A DNA stretch of 64,000 nucleotides from an uncultured Ureaplasma sp. (GTDB lineage: Bacteria; Bacillota_I; Bacilli_A; Mycoplasmatales; Mycoplasmoidaceae). Shown here in pieces: positions 20,902-41,327 of this stretch (position 1 is the stretch's first letter; each line of letters begins with the position of its first letter). A program made the position numbers and the translations under genes. The notes under the pieces are model-generated. The model did no database searches, had not been told where the DNA came from, and was given only the letters and a program-made list of their open reading frames with translations. The stretch is from contig CADAPK010000001.1 of NCBI GenBank assembly GCA_902789825.1, forward strand, positions 124,001 through 188,000, written 5' to 3'.

Positions 20902-21469
20902 AAAATGTAATATCTTACGTTTTACAAATCGTTTGCAATTACGAAAATGATTGGCAAAAAATTGTCAAACGGAAAAAGAATGTTTTGTCATAATAAAAAA
21001 AGGTAAACCAATAAATCAACGAGCACTATGATACATTGATTGCGTTGAAGAAGCACTATGTTTCGGTTGAATCGATTCGATCGTTCAGAAAAGTAAAAAA
21101 TACGGATTATTTATTCGTCTTTCACCCCGACGAAAAAATAGTCATTGAACAATGCATAATATCGAACGCTGCAAGCGGCTAATTAAATTAAAATTAATGA
21201 CAAAATATGGTTTAAAGACTCTACCAAAAATGGATCAAAAATTCAAAATTAGAATTGATTTGAAAAGAATTTTAAATCGCGATAAACAACTTGCAAAAAA
21301 TTTTAATAATTTCCCAAAATTATACCAAAGAATTCGCCTTGATTCGATTCAACGTTATTTTAAAATTAATCGTGAGAAATATAAAAAAGCCAAACAAAAT
21401 TTTATTAAAAAAACAAAGTTAAATAAGATGTATGGTGATTGAAATGATTATGGTCGCTTGCGCGATTAA
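20888..21469 (+). CDS. YdeI/OmpD-associated family protein
   Basis: The protein has 193 residues with several TGA codons read as Trp. It shows the family's core: W-L-A-K-N, then EEALCFGWIDS, LFIRLSPRRKNSHWTMHNIERCKRLI, and a C-terminal helical domain rich in Lys and Asn. The family is widespread and usually described as YdeI or bacteriocin-protection like, but its biochemical role is not established. ATG 20888 overlaps the upstream membrane-protein gene. The first residues include C-K-K-C. The gene ends three bases from the convergent ligA stop. Confidence 0.75.
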
Positions 21470-21472
21470 AAT

Positions 21473-23485
<2,013 letters not shown>

Positions 23486-23509
23486 TTATTGTTCTTAAAT
23501 GATTTTATT

Positions 23510-23583
23510 TGGAGCAGATGAGGGGAATCAAACCCCCGTATTAACCTTGGCAAGGTTACATTCTATCATTGAATTACATCTGC
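23510..23583 (-). tRNA. tRNA-Gly (anticodon GCC)
   Basis: On the minus strand the acceptor arms GCAGATG and CATCTGC pair perfectly. The anticodon stem-loop reads TAACC-TTGCCAA-GGTTA, giving anticodon GCC. The T arm is GGGGG-TTTGATT-CCCCT (one wobble). The 3' CCA is encoded at 23510-23512. The gene is 74 bases long including CCA. It sits between ligA and rpoB, on the same strand as ligA. Confidence 0.95.
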
Positions 23584-23637
23584 ATCATTTGATAATTATA
23601 AAATATTAAAAAATTTAAGACTATCGTTTTTTTCGTA

Positions 23638-23643
23638 TATAAT
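23638..23643 (+). promoter_or_regulatory. Putative -10 element of rpoB
   Basis: TATAAT lies 64 bases before the first in-frame GTG of rpoB. The hexamer 17 bases upstream (TTAAGA) is a weak -35 match. It is the only perfect -10 box between the tRNA and rpoB. Confidence 0.4.
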
Positions 23644-23707
23644 CACAATAATTAAACTATTTTACTTGATTTTATCATTTAATAAATAGGTTTAAAAGGT
23701 GTTTTGC

Positions 23708-27910
<4,203 letters not shown>

Positions 27911-27923
27911 AGAAAGGATAATT

Positions 27924-31814
<3,891 letters not shown>

Positions 31815-31826
31815 TACGGTATAACA

Positions 31827-32255
31827 ATGATAATGAAAAAAACTCATGCTAATCAAAGGAAATGATATCAAATTGACGCTACTAACTTTATCTTGGGTAA
31901 ATTAGCGGTAATGGCGGCAAATATCTTACAAGGAAAAAATAAAAAGGACTTTGTCCGCAATCAGGATTGTGGCGATAACCTTGTGATTATAAATGCAAAA
32001 AAAATAAAATTATCAGGAAATAAAGCGGCAAAGGAATTTTGGTATAACCACTCAGGTTATATTGGTGGAATTCGTAAACGAAGTGGAAAAGTAATGATTG
32101 AAAAATATGCAGATGAATTAATTACAACCGCCGTTAAAGGAATGTTACCAAAAAATAAATTAGCAAAGAAAATGATAAAAAAACTTCATGTCTTTAAAGA
32201 GGGAATCGGTGACAAATTTAAACAACAAAAACTTGAAATTTTAGGAAGTAAGTAA
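31827..32255 (+). CDS. rplM: 50S ribosomal protein L13
   Basis: An early-assembly large-subunit protein. Residues 13-20 read W-Y-Q-I-D-A-T-N, the family's W-Y-V-I-D-A signature, with TGA for Trp, followed by [15 protein letters not shown]. The middle has [15 protein letters not shown], and later [19 protein letters not shown]. Start ATG 31827 (142 residues) or ATG 31833 are both possible; neither has a strong ribosome site. It lies 12 bases after rpoC and 2 bases before rpsI. Confidence 0.93.
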
Positions 32256-32257
32256 TC

Positions 32258-32653
32258 ATGTTGAAGCAAATTGAATATAAAGGTTTGGGACGAAGGAAGA
32301 CATCAATTGCTAAAGTATTGATGGTTCCAGGTAAAGGAAAAGTTCTTGTTAATGATAAACCGCTAAAAGATTATTTCCCTAATGATCTTATTATCCAAGA
32401 AATTATGCAACCTTTCCAAGTCACAAACACAATGAATTCATTCGATGTTAAAGCAAAAGTTTTTGGTGGTGGTTTTACGGGACAAGCAGGAGCAATGCGT
32501 TTGGGGATAGCTCGTGCTTTGATCACAACAAATAATGATTTCAAATTAATTCTTAAAAAAGAAAAATTGCTAACACGTGATCCACGAGCAAAAGAACGAA
32601 AAAAATACGGAAAATATGGAGCACGACGAAGTCCACAATTTACAAAGCGATAG
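32258..32653 (+). CDS. rpsI: 30S ribosomal protein S9
   Basis: A 131-residue S9. It shows [32 protein letters not shown], then [21 protein letters not shown], and ends in the canonical [13 protein letters not shown] tail whose final residues contact the P-site tRNA. It is paired with rplM as in most bacteria. The end overlaps the convergent ftsY gene by 14 bases. Confidence 0.96.
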   Translation: MLKQIEYKGLGRRKTSIAKVLMVPGKGKVLVNDKPLKDYFPNDLIIQEIMQPFQVTNTMNSFDVKAKVFGGGFTGQAGAMRLGIARALITTNNDFKLILKKEKLLTRDPRAKERKKYGKYGARRSPQFTKR

Positions 32654-33698
32654 TTTTATTCTCTTCTTCAAGAAAAGAAAAATTTTTTAGCATTACTTTG
32701 ATAAATTTTTCCAAATCAAACATCTCAATATCTTCAACTTTTTCGCCAAAACAAAGAAATTTTAACGGTAAATTAAAATTATCTTTAATCGCAAAAATTA
32801 TTCCACCACCACTTGTACTATCAATTTTTGTTAGAACAATTCCCGAAACTTTGACAATTTCTGAAAAACATTTGGCTTGAATAAGACCAGATTGACCAAT
32901 TGTTGCATCAACAACTAATAAAGATTCACAGGGCTGATTTGGATTAAATTTTTTAATCACATTATCGATTTTTTTTAATTCATTCATTAAATTTATCTTG
33001 GTTTGTAAGCGTCCCGAAGTGTCGCACAAAACAACATTAAATTTATTTTCACTAGCCCATTTAACACCATCATAAATTACGGAAGCAGGATCTTGGTTGG
33101 GTTTAGTTGGTTTGAAAATTTTGATATCTAATTTCTTCGCCCATAAATCTAATTGTTCAACGGCCCCCGCTCGAAACGTATCACCAGCAACTAAACAAAC
33201 CTTTAAATTATTTTGTTGCAGAAAATTGGCAACTTTAGCAATGGTTGTTGTTTTTCCAACTCCATTAACACCGAAAAATAAAATTACATTTGTTTCGTTT
33301 GCCTTCAAATTTAAATTCGTTTGAACAATCGTATCCTGAATATAGTAAACAAATAGTTTGTCAATAATTATTTGCTTAATCAAATTGGGATTGTCGATGT
33401 TTTGGAATTTAACCTCGTTTTTAATGGCCGAAACAATTTTATTTGTTGCATAATTACCAACATCCATTGAAAGTAATGTTTCTTCAATTTTATGGAAAAA
33501 TTCATCATCAATGATGACATTTTTATAAATAATTTTATTTAAAGAATTAACAAAAAAATTGTTCGTTTTTTTTAAACCGTGATCGAAATTTACCGCACTA
33601 TTTTTTTTTACACCATCATTTAGGAGAATATTTTCGCTATTACTTTTTTTTTGTTTAAGATTTTTAATTTTATCGAATAATTTTTTAAATATGCTCAT
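32640..33698 (-). CDS. ftsY: Signal recognition particle receptor FtsY
   Basis: GTPase that docks ribosome-SRP complexes at the membrane. It has 352 residues. The N domain is helical; the G domain holds [15 protein letters not shown] (P loop), the insertion [34 protein letters not shown] and [14 protein letters not shown]. The acidic A domain of longer FtsY proteins is reduced to a short basic stretch. It lies downstream of rnc on the same strand and ends inside rpsI. Confidence 0.96.
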   Translation of the reverse strand: MSIFKKLFDKIKNLKQKKSNSENILLNDGVKKNSAVNFDHGLKKTNNFFVNSLNKIIYKNVIIDDEFFHKIEETLLSMDVGNYATNKIVSAIKNEVKFQNIDNPNLIKQIIIDKLFVYYIQDTIVQTNLNLKANETNVILFFGVNGVGKTTTIAKVANFLQQNNLKVCLVAGDTFRAGAVEQLDLWAKKLDIKIFKPTKPNQDPASVIYDGVKWASENKFNVVLCDTSGRLQTKINLMNELKKIDNVIKKFNPNQPCESLLVVDATIGQSGLIQAKCFSEIVKVSGIVLTKIDSTSGGGIIFAIKDNFNLPLKFLCFGEKVEDIEMFDLEKFIKVMLKNFSFLEEENKTIAL

Positions 33699-33701
33699 AA
33701 A

Positions 33702-34379
33702 CTAGTTCCAATTAACAAATTTAGTATAAGCACTTTTTGCGGCTTGTTTTTCAGCAGTTTTTTTATTCATACCAAAACCTTCGCCATATTTTATTTGATC
33801 AAATCATAATGATGAACGGTATAAATTGTTTGGTAATCTTTTTGTTAAATATTTTACTTTACCAACTTTATTCCAATTGATAAATTTATTTTGAATAAAT
33901 GATTTGTAGTCATATGTTAATGGAGAAATCGTATTTTCATCAACTAATCGAAAAATTTTTTTAACAACTTTTTGACAAATTTCCATATTTTGATCTAAAT
34001 ATATTGCCGCAATTAATGCTTCAAAAGCATCCTCAATGATCTTATCAATATTAGACAATTTTTGCATTCCTTTTCCCAATAACAAAAAGTTATCTAATTT
34101 TATTTTTTTTGCGATGAAAACCAAAGTTTTTGCTTGAATCAATTGAATTTTTTTTTGGGTTAAAAAACCTTCATTTTCATTTTTATACTTCAAAAATAAA
34201 TATTTGGAAATTAAAAAGCCAATAATCGCATCCCCAAAAAATTCTAATTTCTCGTAATCATAATCTAAATGATGTTCATTACGATAACTAGAGTGAGTTA
34301 GTGCTGTGATATACAATGTAAGATTATGCGGCGTTATATTTAATGTCTCTTTTAATCATTTCTTTATTTTATTAAACAT
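33702..34379 (-). CDS. rnc: Ribonuclease III
   Basis: Double-strand RNA endonuclease for rRNA and mRNA processing. The protein has 225 residues with TGA codons as Trp, starting MFNKIKKWLK at ATG 34379. The catalytic signature is ALTHSSYRNEH, then EKLEFFGDAIIGFLIS, with the second acidic site in IIEDAFEALIAAIYLD. The C-terminal dsRNA-binding domain ends GEGFGMNKKTAEKQAAKSAY. The start overlaps the end of plsX by 8 bases, and ftsY follows after 3 bases, so plsX-rnc-ftsY form one unit. Confidence 0.95.
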
Positions 34380-35340
34380 CGTAATTTTGATTATTGAGCT
34401 TATTAATAATCCCTTTTTTCACACATTCATAAGCTTTTTCAAGAGCAAAATAAAATTGAACTTCATCTGATGAACCATGTGTCTTGATGACAACACCATT
34501 AACACCTAAAACCACTGCTGCTGCCTTGTTACGATAATCAAAATATTTTTTCATTTTCTTTAATGAAAGAAGTGTTAAAATATTCCATGGTTTATTAAAT
34601 TTCTTTTTTAAAAAATTACCAAAAAATTTTAATGTTCCTTCAACAGTTTTAATAAAAATATTACCACTATAAGCATCCGTTAATAGGATATCTATACAAT
34701 CATTGAAAAGATTTTTAGGTTCAACGAAACCAACATAATTAAGGTTTTTGTTTGCTAATAGTAAATCATTGGCCTTTTTATGAAACGAAAAACCTTTGTG
34801 TTGTTCAGTGCCAATATTCAAAATTCCAATACGTGGATGTGGAATTTTATCGTTTTCTACCGCATATAAATTAGCCATTAAAGCAAATTTATATAAATCC
34901 TCACCTTCAACACTTAAATTGGCACCACAATCAATCAAATAAAAACCTTTGCCACTACCATTTGGAATAAAAGGCATAAAACCGAATTTATTAATGTTAT
35001 GAAAGAAATTAATTGTCTTATATAAAATTGGAACAAAACACGATGTTGAACAACCAGAAACGATGGCATCAACCTCTTTTTTACAAAGTTTATTTAATGA
35101 TAAAACAAACGAAGAATTTATTTTTCTTAAACCAGTAAGAATGTTATCTGACTGTTTTATATATTCATCGGTTGCCAAAATTTCAAATTCATTTTTAAAA
35201 AGAAAAGTTTTTTCTATTTCATGCTTGACACCAGCAAGAGTAATTTTAACATCTAAATGTTTCTTAATAAAATTACGAGCGGCAATTGTTGCGCATGCAA
35301 CTTTATTTTCAATACCCATCGCATCTAAAATAATTTTCAC
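34372..35340 (-). CDS. plsX: Phosphate acyltransferase PlsX
   Basis: Makes acyl-phosphate from acyl-carrier protein for phosphatidic acid synthesis. GTG 35340 gives the family start M-K-I-I-L-D-A-M-G and 322 residues; TTG 35361 in the same frame would overlap the upstream gene. Other motifs: VSGCSTSCF in place of the usual S-A-G-N-T-G-A, PFIPNGSGKGFYLIDCGAN, and LTDAYSGNIFIKTVEG. The usual DAMGGD reads DAMGIEN, so the sequence is divergent. It follows fakA directly, matching a fatty-acid import and activation route. Confidence 0.9.
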   Translation of the reverse strand: MKIILDAMGIENKVACATIAARNFIKKHLDVKITLAGVKHEIEKTFLFKNEFEILATDEYIKQSDNILTGLRKINSSFVLSLNKLCKKEVDAIVSGCSTSCFVPILYKTINFFHNINKFGFMPFIPNGSGKGFYLIDCGANLSVEGEDLYKFALMANLYAVENDKIPHPRIGILNIGTEQHKGFSFHKKANDLLLANKNLNYVGFVEPKNLFNDCIDILLTDAYSGNIFIKTVEGTLKFFGNFLKKKFNKPWNILTLLSLKKMKKYFDYRNKAAAVVLGVNGVVIKTHGSSDEVQFYFALEKAYECVKKGIINKLNNQNYDV

Positions 35341-35341
35341 G

Positions 35342-37048
35342 TTATTTTTTTGTAACCGCAATATCTAAACAACAGTAAAGATTAGTTACCATAATTATAC
35401 TTGGTTTAATACTTGTTTTTTTTGCGATATATCTTTTAAGTTTTGATATATCGGAATCTTTAATTAAACTATCACAAAAAATAACCATGTTGCTTCCTTT
35501 TCATACCAATTTTAATAATCGATTAACCAATTGTTTTGCTACCTCAAAAAAATCATTATTGATTGCCAAAATGTTTTTGTTATTACAAATTGCAATAAAA
35601 TCATTAATTTTAACATCAATTTTATCATATTTTGATTCACGATTAGATTTGAAAATTTGACCAAAATACGTGTTTTTAAAAATTTTGTTCATTGTGTGAT
35701 AATTTTTAATAAAACTGAAATTATGATTAAAACCTAAACAAATTAAAAAATTTGTACTAATATTCGTTGCAGGAATTAATTTGACTTTAGCTTTTTCACC
35801 TTTTAATAATTTAATTGCCTGCTTAACTGGCATAACCAAATCACTTTTACATGTAACAAAAATAATGGCTTGAGCCGAACATTTTTTCATTAATAAATAG
35901 ATTTCATGAACGGAGGGAGTGATTTTTTGTTCTCATTTAATAAAATCGGTAATTTGCAATTTTTTTGTATATAGCTCAACAATTTTTTTTATAGATGGAA
36001 CAATTGTACAAATTGCATTTGACAAAAAATATTTCGAAATTCGGGGAATATTTTCATTCTCATTTGCAAAAATATTAGGATTATTTTTCTTAATCTGATA
36101 AGTCATATTTGTAATTTCAATTTTATCTAATTCACCGAATTTTGTTACGTATTTCAACAACTTATATAAAACCAAAACATGAATGTGAACCTTCACCAAA
36201 TCACCAATTCTAACATAAACAATGCTGTTTCCTAAATCGTTTAAGTTGTTTTTAAATGTTTGTTCGTCAAATTCATCTTTATTTTGCTGTTTTTTAATAA
36301 TTTTTGATCCTAAATTTAGAATGAAAGTGCAACAATAACCATAATCTAATTTATCATTAATTATTTCATTTGTTAAATTTATGTCTTTGATCGCTAGGGA
36401 TTCATTCTTTTCGATTGGTTTTTCGTCATTTTTTTTAAGTGTCAAAGAAGAAAGCATTCCTTCAAAAAATTTTGTTAAACCATAACCACCAGAATCAACA
36501 ACATTCGCTTTTTTTAATTGTGGTAAATAGTTAGGTGTTGTCTTTAATATTCCATTTGCTTCAACACAAATAAATTGAAACATTTCCTCAATTGTTTTAA
36601 AATTTGTTTTCGTTTCATCAAGTTTTTTTGAAACTAAACGAATAACAGTTAGAATCGTCCCTTCCACGGGATTAGATACCGATTTGTAAGCATATGTACT
36701 AGCGCTAGCAAAACCGGTAACAAAATCGGAAATTTCAACTTTATCCTTTAATTTACTAAAACTATTAGCCAAACCATAAAAAATCTGACTAAAAATAACA
36801 CCAGAATTACCGCGCGCATTCATTAAAAGTCCATTAGCAAATGATTTTGTCAAAATAGAAATATTACCTTGTGTAAGATTTTTGATGCTTTTGCATGCCC
36901 CATCTAACGTTATTTTTAAATTTGTTCCTGTGTCACCATCAGGAATTGGAAAAACATTTAATTGGTCAATGTATTTGTATTGTTTTTCTACCTCTTTCGC
37001 TCCAGAAATAAACATTGATTTCAATTGTTGGGTTGTAAGATAGTTCAT
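35342..37048 (-). CDS. fakA: Fatty acid kinase FakA (DAK domain, DegV-linked)
   Basis: ATP-binding subunit that phosphorylates exogenous fatty acids carried by a FakB/DegV protein. It has 568 residues with TGA at 35501 and 35930 read as Trp. The N-terminal DhaL-type kinase site is PIPDGDTGTNL (residues 35-45), with NARGNSGVIFSQIF and NPVEGTILTV. The middle and C-terminal domains read DYGYCCTFIL and, near the end, KDSDISKLKRYIAKK. It lies just upstream of plsX, so imported fatty acids would go to acyl-phosphate. Confidence 0.93.
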
Positions 37049-37080
37049 TTGCTAATCAGATTGAATAATATAAATATTAT

Positions 37081-37102
37081 ATGTGTTCGACTAATAACAC
37101 AT
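37081..37102 (-). terminator. Small hairpin downstream of thrS
   Basis: ATGTGTT (37081-37087) and AACACAT (37096-37102) form a 7-pair stem with an 8-base loop in the 129-base gap between the thrS stop and the fakA start. On the minus strand it follows thrS. The bases after it are AT-rich but not a clear T run, so termination is only possible. Confidence 0.3.
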
Positions 37103-37177
37103 TTAAACAATATATTTGGTATTATTGCTCATATAATATTGCAGATCATCATCCATTTTTCAATTACATAAATAAAA

Positions 37178-38866
37178 TTACTTACAAGAACTTTTAATCA
37201 AATCAATTAAAGTAGATGTTTTACATTGGTTAACCGTAGTTTTAGCATAACAACGATAAGAAATTAAATCATTTTTAATTTCATTATCACCAATAACAAC
37301 TTGATAAGGAATTTTTTTAATGTTAGCGTTTCTAATTTTTTTAGCAATTCTTTCGTTCGAGCAATCAACAAAGACACGTATTTTCTGTTCTTTAAATATG
37401 TTTAATACCTTATGGCAATATTCCAAATGTACATCGTTTATCGGAATAATGACAACTTGTTGTGGGACTAATCATAGTGGTAATACACCTTTTGTTTGTT
37501 CTAATAGAATTGAAAGAAAACGTTCAAATGTACCAATAATACCGCCATGAATCAAAATTGGACACGAAAAACCACCACTTTTATCTTTATAAAGTAAATT
37601 GAATTTTTTAGGCAATAAAAAATCTAATTGGATTGTAGAAATTGTAACAATATGCCCCAAGACTGTTTTAATTTGAAAATCTATTTTTGGTCCATAAAAT
37701 GCCGCTTCACCAATTTTTTTTACAAAATTAAATTTCAATTGTTGACAACACTTTTCTAGTGTTGATTCAGCAATATTTCACATTTTTTCGTTATCAAAAA
37801 ATTTTTGTTTATTTTTTGGGTCATGTAGTGATAAATCAATCGAATGAAAATCAATATGAAAACAACCAAGACATTCTTTAATTGTTTCATAACAGTGTTT
37901 GATTTCATCGGCAATTTGTTCGAGTGAAATAATAACATGGGTGTCAACCAATTGCATTGATCGAACACGTTCAAGACCAATTAATGATCCAGTTGGCTCA
38001 TAACGGTGTAAAATAGCATGTTCTGCAATTCGAAAAGGCAAATCACGATATGAATGATTTTTCGATAAATAAACGATCATATGGTGTGGACAAGTCATTG
38101 GACGCAAAACAAATTTTTCATCATCAATACTAATTAGAGGGAACATGTTCTCACGATAGTGTTGTCAATGACCCGAAACCTTATATAAATTATCACTACC
38201 TAAAACTGGTGTTTGAACAAATTTATAATCGTTCTTTTCTAAAATTTCATGCACACGATTTTCGATTTGAGTTTTTATAATTGTTCCATTAGGTAATCAA
38301 ATTGGTAAACCTTTACCAACAAGATCATTGAAAGTAAATAATTCTAATTCTTGTCCAATCTTGCGGTGATCAATTTCTTTCCTTTTTTGTAATTCTGTTT
38401 TGAATTTAACCAATTCTTGTTGTGTTGAAAAAGCAAAACCAGTAATTTCTTGTAATTGTATGTTTTTAGCATCACCTTTTCAATAGACACCAGAAACATT
38501 ATCCAAAGTGAAAAAAAATGAAGAAGAAAAATCTAATTTCGTGTCGTTTTGATGAAAGAAAGGAAAGAAAAAATTATTGCATTGCACCATTAAATCACAT
38601 GGTTTTTTTACTAATTCATCTTTAACAAAATTATTTGTTTCAAAATACTTTTCTTCCAATTTTTTAATTTGTCATTTGTTTTTCTTATTGGAAAAAGATG
38701 ATATTTCCTTTTCAATTGTCGTAAAATCAAGTTTACTAATTTTTTTTTCACTTAGAAAATTAACAAAAAAATAATTACCTTTTTCAGCAATATCAACAAT
38801 TTGTGCATTATGTTTTGAAAAAAGAATATAGGCCAAAATATAAGCAATTTCTAAATTTGTTTTCAT
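37178..38866 (-). CDS. thrS: Threonyl-tRNA synthetase lacking TGS and a functional editing site
   Basis: Class II synthetase of 562 residues, shorter than the usual 640. The catalytic core is intact: [13 protein letters not shown] (zinc Cys), [23 protein letters not shown], and [14 protein letters not shown], followed by the anticodon-binding domain. The N terminus lacks the TGS domain. The editing domain is eroded: the usual H-x-x-x-H is replaced by residues around IAYILAYIL, and the C-x-x-x-H site reads [10 protein letters not shown]. Editing loss in ThrRS is known in several mycoplasmas. TGA codons are Trp. Confidence 0.94.
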
Positions 38867-38951
38867 CTATATTAAACTTATACTACAAAAAACATTAGGA
38901 TAAGTGATTTTACTATTCATATGCTTAGACTATTTAATTTAGTGTGAGGTT

Positions 38952-38957
38952 TATAAT
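38952..38957 (+). promoter_or_regulatory. Putative -10 element very close to a start codon
   Basis: TATAAT ends 10 bases before ATG 38968. Transcription would begin within a few bases of the start codon, so the mRNA could be leaderless. No ribosome site lies between. This would drive the tsaC and nucleoside-importer cluster. Confidence 0.4.
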
Positions 38958-38967
38958 TAAGTAAATA

Positions 38968-39504
38968 ATGGTTGTTTATCGTCCAACACAAATAAATGAA
39001 ATTGTGAGTGCTTTAAAAAATGATAAAGCCGCAATTGTTCTTACTGATACAATTTTTGGCATAATTTGTAAAAAACAGGAATTGATCTACCAAATTAAAC
39101 ATAGAAATTATGAAAAAAAAATTATAAAATTTATTAATGATATTGATGCTTTAAACATGCCAAAAAAATATAGAGATGAAATGGAAAAATATTTACCAGG
39201 AAAATTAACATTTATTTATCAAGGAAATGGTTACCGCATCCCAAACGATAGATTATTATTGCAACTTATTAAAATGGTTGGACCATTGTATTGTTCAAGT
39301 GCTAATATAACAAACCAATCACCAATTACGAACATCAACCAATCACAAACAATTTTTAAAGAATATGAAAAAGAAATTTTTCTTATCGATAAAGGTGCAC
39401 CTACTAAAATTTTTTGTCCATCAACAATTATTGACTTAGATAAAAAAATAATTTTACGTCATGGTGAAATTGATGGTAAGAAAATTTTAAAAAATTTATT
39501 TTAA
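38968..39504 (+). CDS. TsaC/Sua5 family threonylcarbamoyl-AMP synthase
   Basis: The YrdC-like fold makes threonylcarbamoyl-AMP, used to form t6A37 in ANN-decoding tRNAs. The protein has 178 residues, the short TsaC form without a Sua5 extension. Seen are VLTDTIFGIICKK (usual P-T-E-T-V-Y-G-L), LPGKLTFIYQG, GYRIPND, SSANITNQSP and CPSTIIDL near the C terminus. The usual glycine-rich Thr site is divergent. It is 4 bases upstream of the binding protein of the nucleoside importer. Confidence 0.85.
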   Translation: MVVYRPTQINEIVSALKNDKAAIVLTDTIFGIICKKQELIYQIKHRNYEKKIIKFINDIDALNMPKKYRDEMEKYLPGKLTFIYQGNGYRIPNDRLLLQLIKMVGPLYCSSANITNQSPITNINQSQTIFKEYEKEIFLIDKGAPTKIFCPSTIIDLDKKIILRHGEIDGKKILKNLF

Positions 39505-39508
39505 TTTT

Positions 39509-41323
39509 ATGAAAAAAATTAGCAAGAAAATAATAATAAAATTAATCATATCAATTCTTTTAATTTTTCTTCCTTTGACAATTATTCTTACGATTTCAGC
39601 ATTAACTTTTAAGATAAATTATGTAACAATAAACCGCAAAACGCGTTTAGCATCTGACAAATTAGCAAACTATAAGAATTTAAATGTGAGGTCTGAATGG
39701 AATTTAAATGAAAAAGAAAATTTTTTACCGCAACCAAACAAACAAGTGAAAAATGAGAACCAAATAATTAATTATCACCAAGCAAATACATTAAATTTTA
39801 ATTGAAATATTGACCACAAAGATTGAAAAAAAAATCGTCGTGAAAGTATGACATTAATATGTGATAGTTCTGATTCCGTTGTCTTGGATAAATCTTTTAC
39901 TCAATCACTATACCATGGTTTGGTTCAATATATAAACAACGATAATACAATTGACCACAACCAATTGAAAAACAATGGAGCAAATAGTGCACATTGGACA
40001 AGACCAACACAAGATTCATCATTATTTTTTCAATCAATTTATGACGAAGTTGCAAAAAAACATCGAGTAATACACCTATGCGGCTTTAATCACATCACAC
40101 CACTAAATAGCATTGGTGAAATAAAAACTAATAGTGATGGGAAAAAATATAAATCCTTTGATGGCAATTTTGGCAATGCCGCTTATATTTTATATGATGG
40201 TGATGTTAGTAATAATCAAAATATTGCCTCAATTTCATTCCGTGCTGACCAATCCGCCTTTTTAACAGGAATTGCTTGTTGTGTCGAGTTATTGAAAAAT
40301 GCCGAAACTTATCACAAAAATGGACGCGAAATGGCAATTGGAATTTTTGGTGGTGTAATGATTTCAACAGTATTAGTTTTCATGGGAGGGATTGAACGTG
40401 GGATTGAATTGTTTAATAATCACATTTTACCTAATATCATTGACAAAATCATTAATAAAGATTCTGAAATAATTGCTGATTTTCCAAATTTAAAAAAGAC
40501 AACGCAAGTTGAATGAAAAAAAGAAAATAAAAAAAAATTAATTGATGAATTTTCAATCAAAATAATTTCATTAGGAAAACAATCTTCCCATTTTAGTGGT
40601 TCTTTTGCTTGTGGTGATGCTATTGGTTTAGTTAAACAGTTTCTAAATCGTGATGCTAGTGCGATTATTCCAGTGGCTGGTCCGCAAATTGTCGATGCTG
40701 TTAATGAAATCAAAAACCAAAATGCTGCATGTTTTGTTATTGGTATTGATACCGCTTGTGAGAATGGTGATATGCAAAAAAAAATGTCTTATTGTGATAA
40801 AACCATTGATAAATTAAAGCAACATTCAAAACAACAAAACAATATTATTAAATTTAGTGCTTTAAAAAATATTGGTCATATCGCAAAAAAACAAAACGAA
40901 TTACTAAGAAAAAAGTGAAATTGAGACAATGATGATGGTAATAAACCTAATCCAAAAAAATCGGTTTGTAGTATTGGTTTCCGGACAAATGCGAATATTT
41001 TGAATGGGGGTTCACACATTAGTTACGATGGTTGATATTATGTAATGCAAGGTCTCAAGTACCTAACTTTTGATAACGAAAAAGAATTTACTAATGTATG
41101 AGATGAATATTGTGAAAATTTTAATTCAGGAAAAATTAAAAAGTTTAAAGATGCCTATAACTTTGACGATAAAGATGTTTATGAGAATTATGACATTTAT
41201 GGTGAACTATTAGGTGAAATATTAAATACACAAAAAATTACTTTTGGTGGTGACGAAACAATTGGCAATAAAAAGACAACTGTTCTTAATTGATTAGATG
41301 AAAACATGTATTTTATTTCATAA
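39509..41323 (+). CDS. BMP/PnrA-type substrate-binding protein of the nucleoside ABC importer
   Basis: The protein has 604 residues with several TGA codons as Trp. It begins with a basic stretch and one hydrophobic helix (residues 10-37) and lacks a lipobox cysteine, so it is probably held by an uncleaved anchor. The BMP core appears as TLICDSSDSVVLDKSFTQSLYHG, FRADQSAFLTGIACC, IGIFGGVMISTVLVFMGG and AIIPVAGPQIVDAV. BMP family members bind purine nucleosides. It is longer than usual (about 350), with extra segments. The ABC ATPase and two permeases follow, which strongly supports the transport role. Confidence 0.85.
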
Positions 41324-41327
41324 ATTT

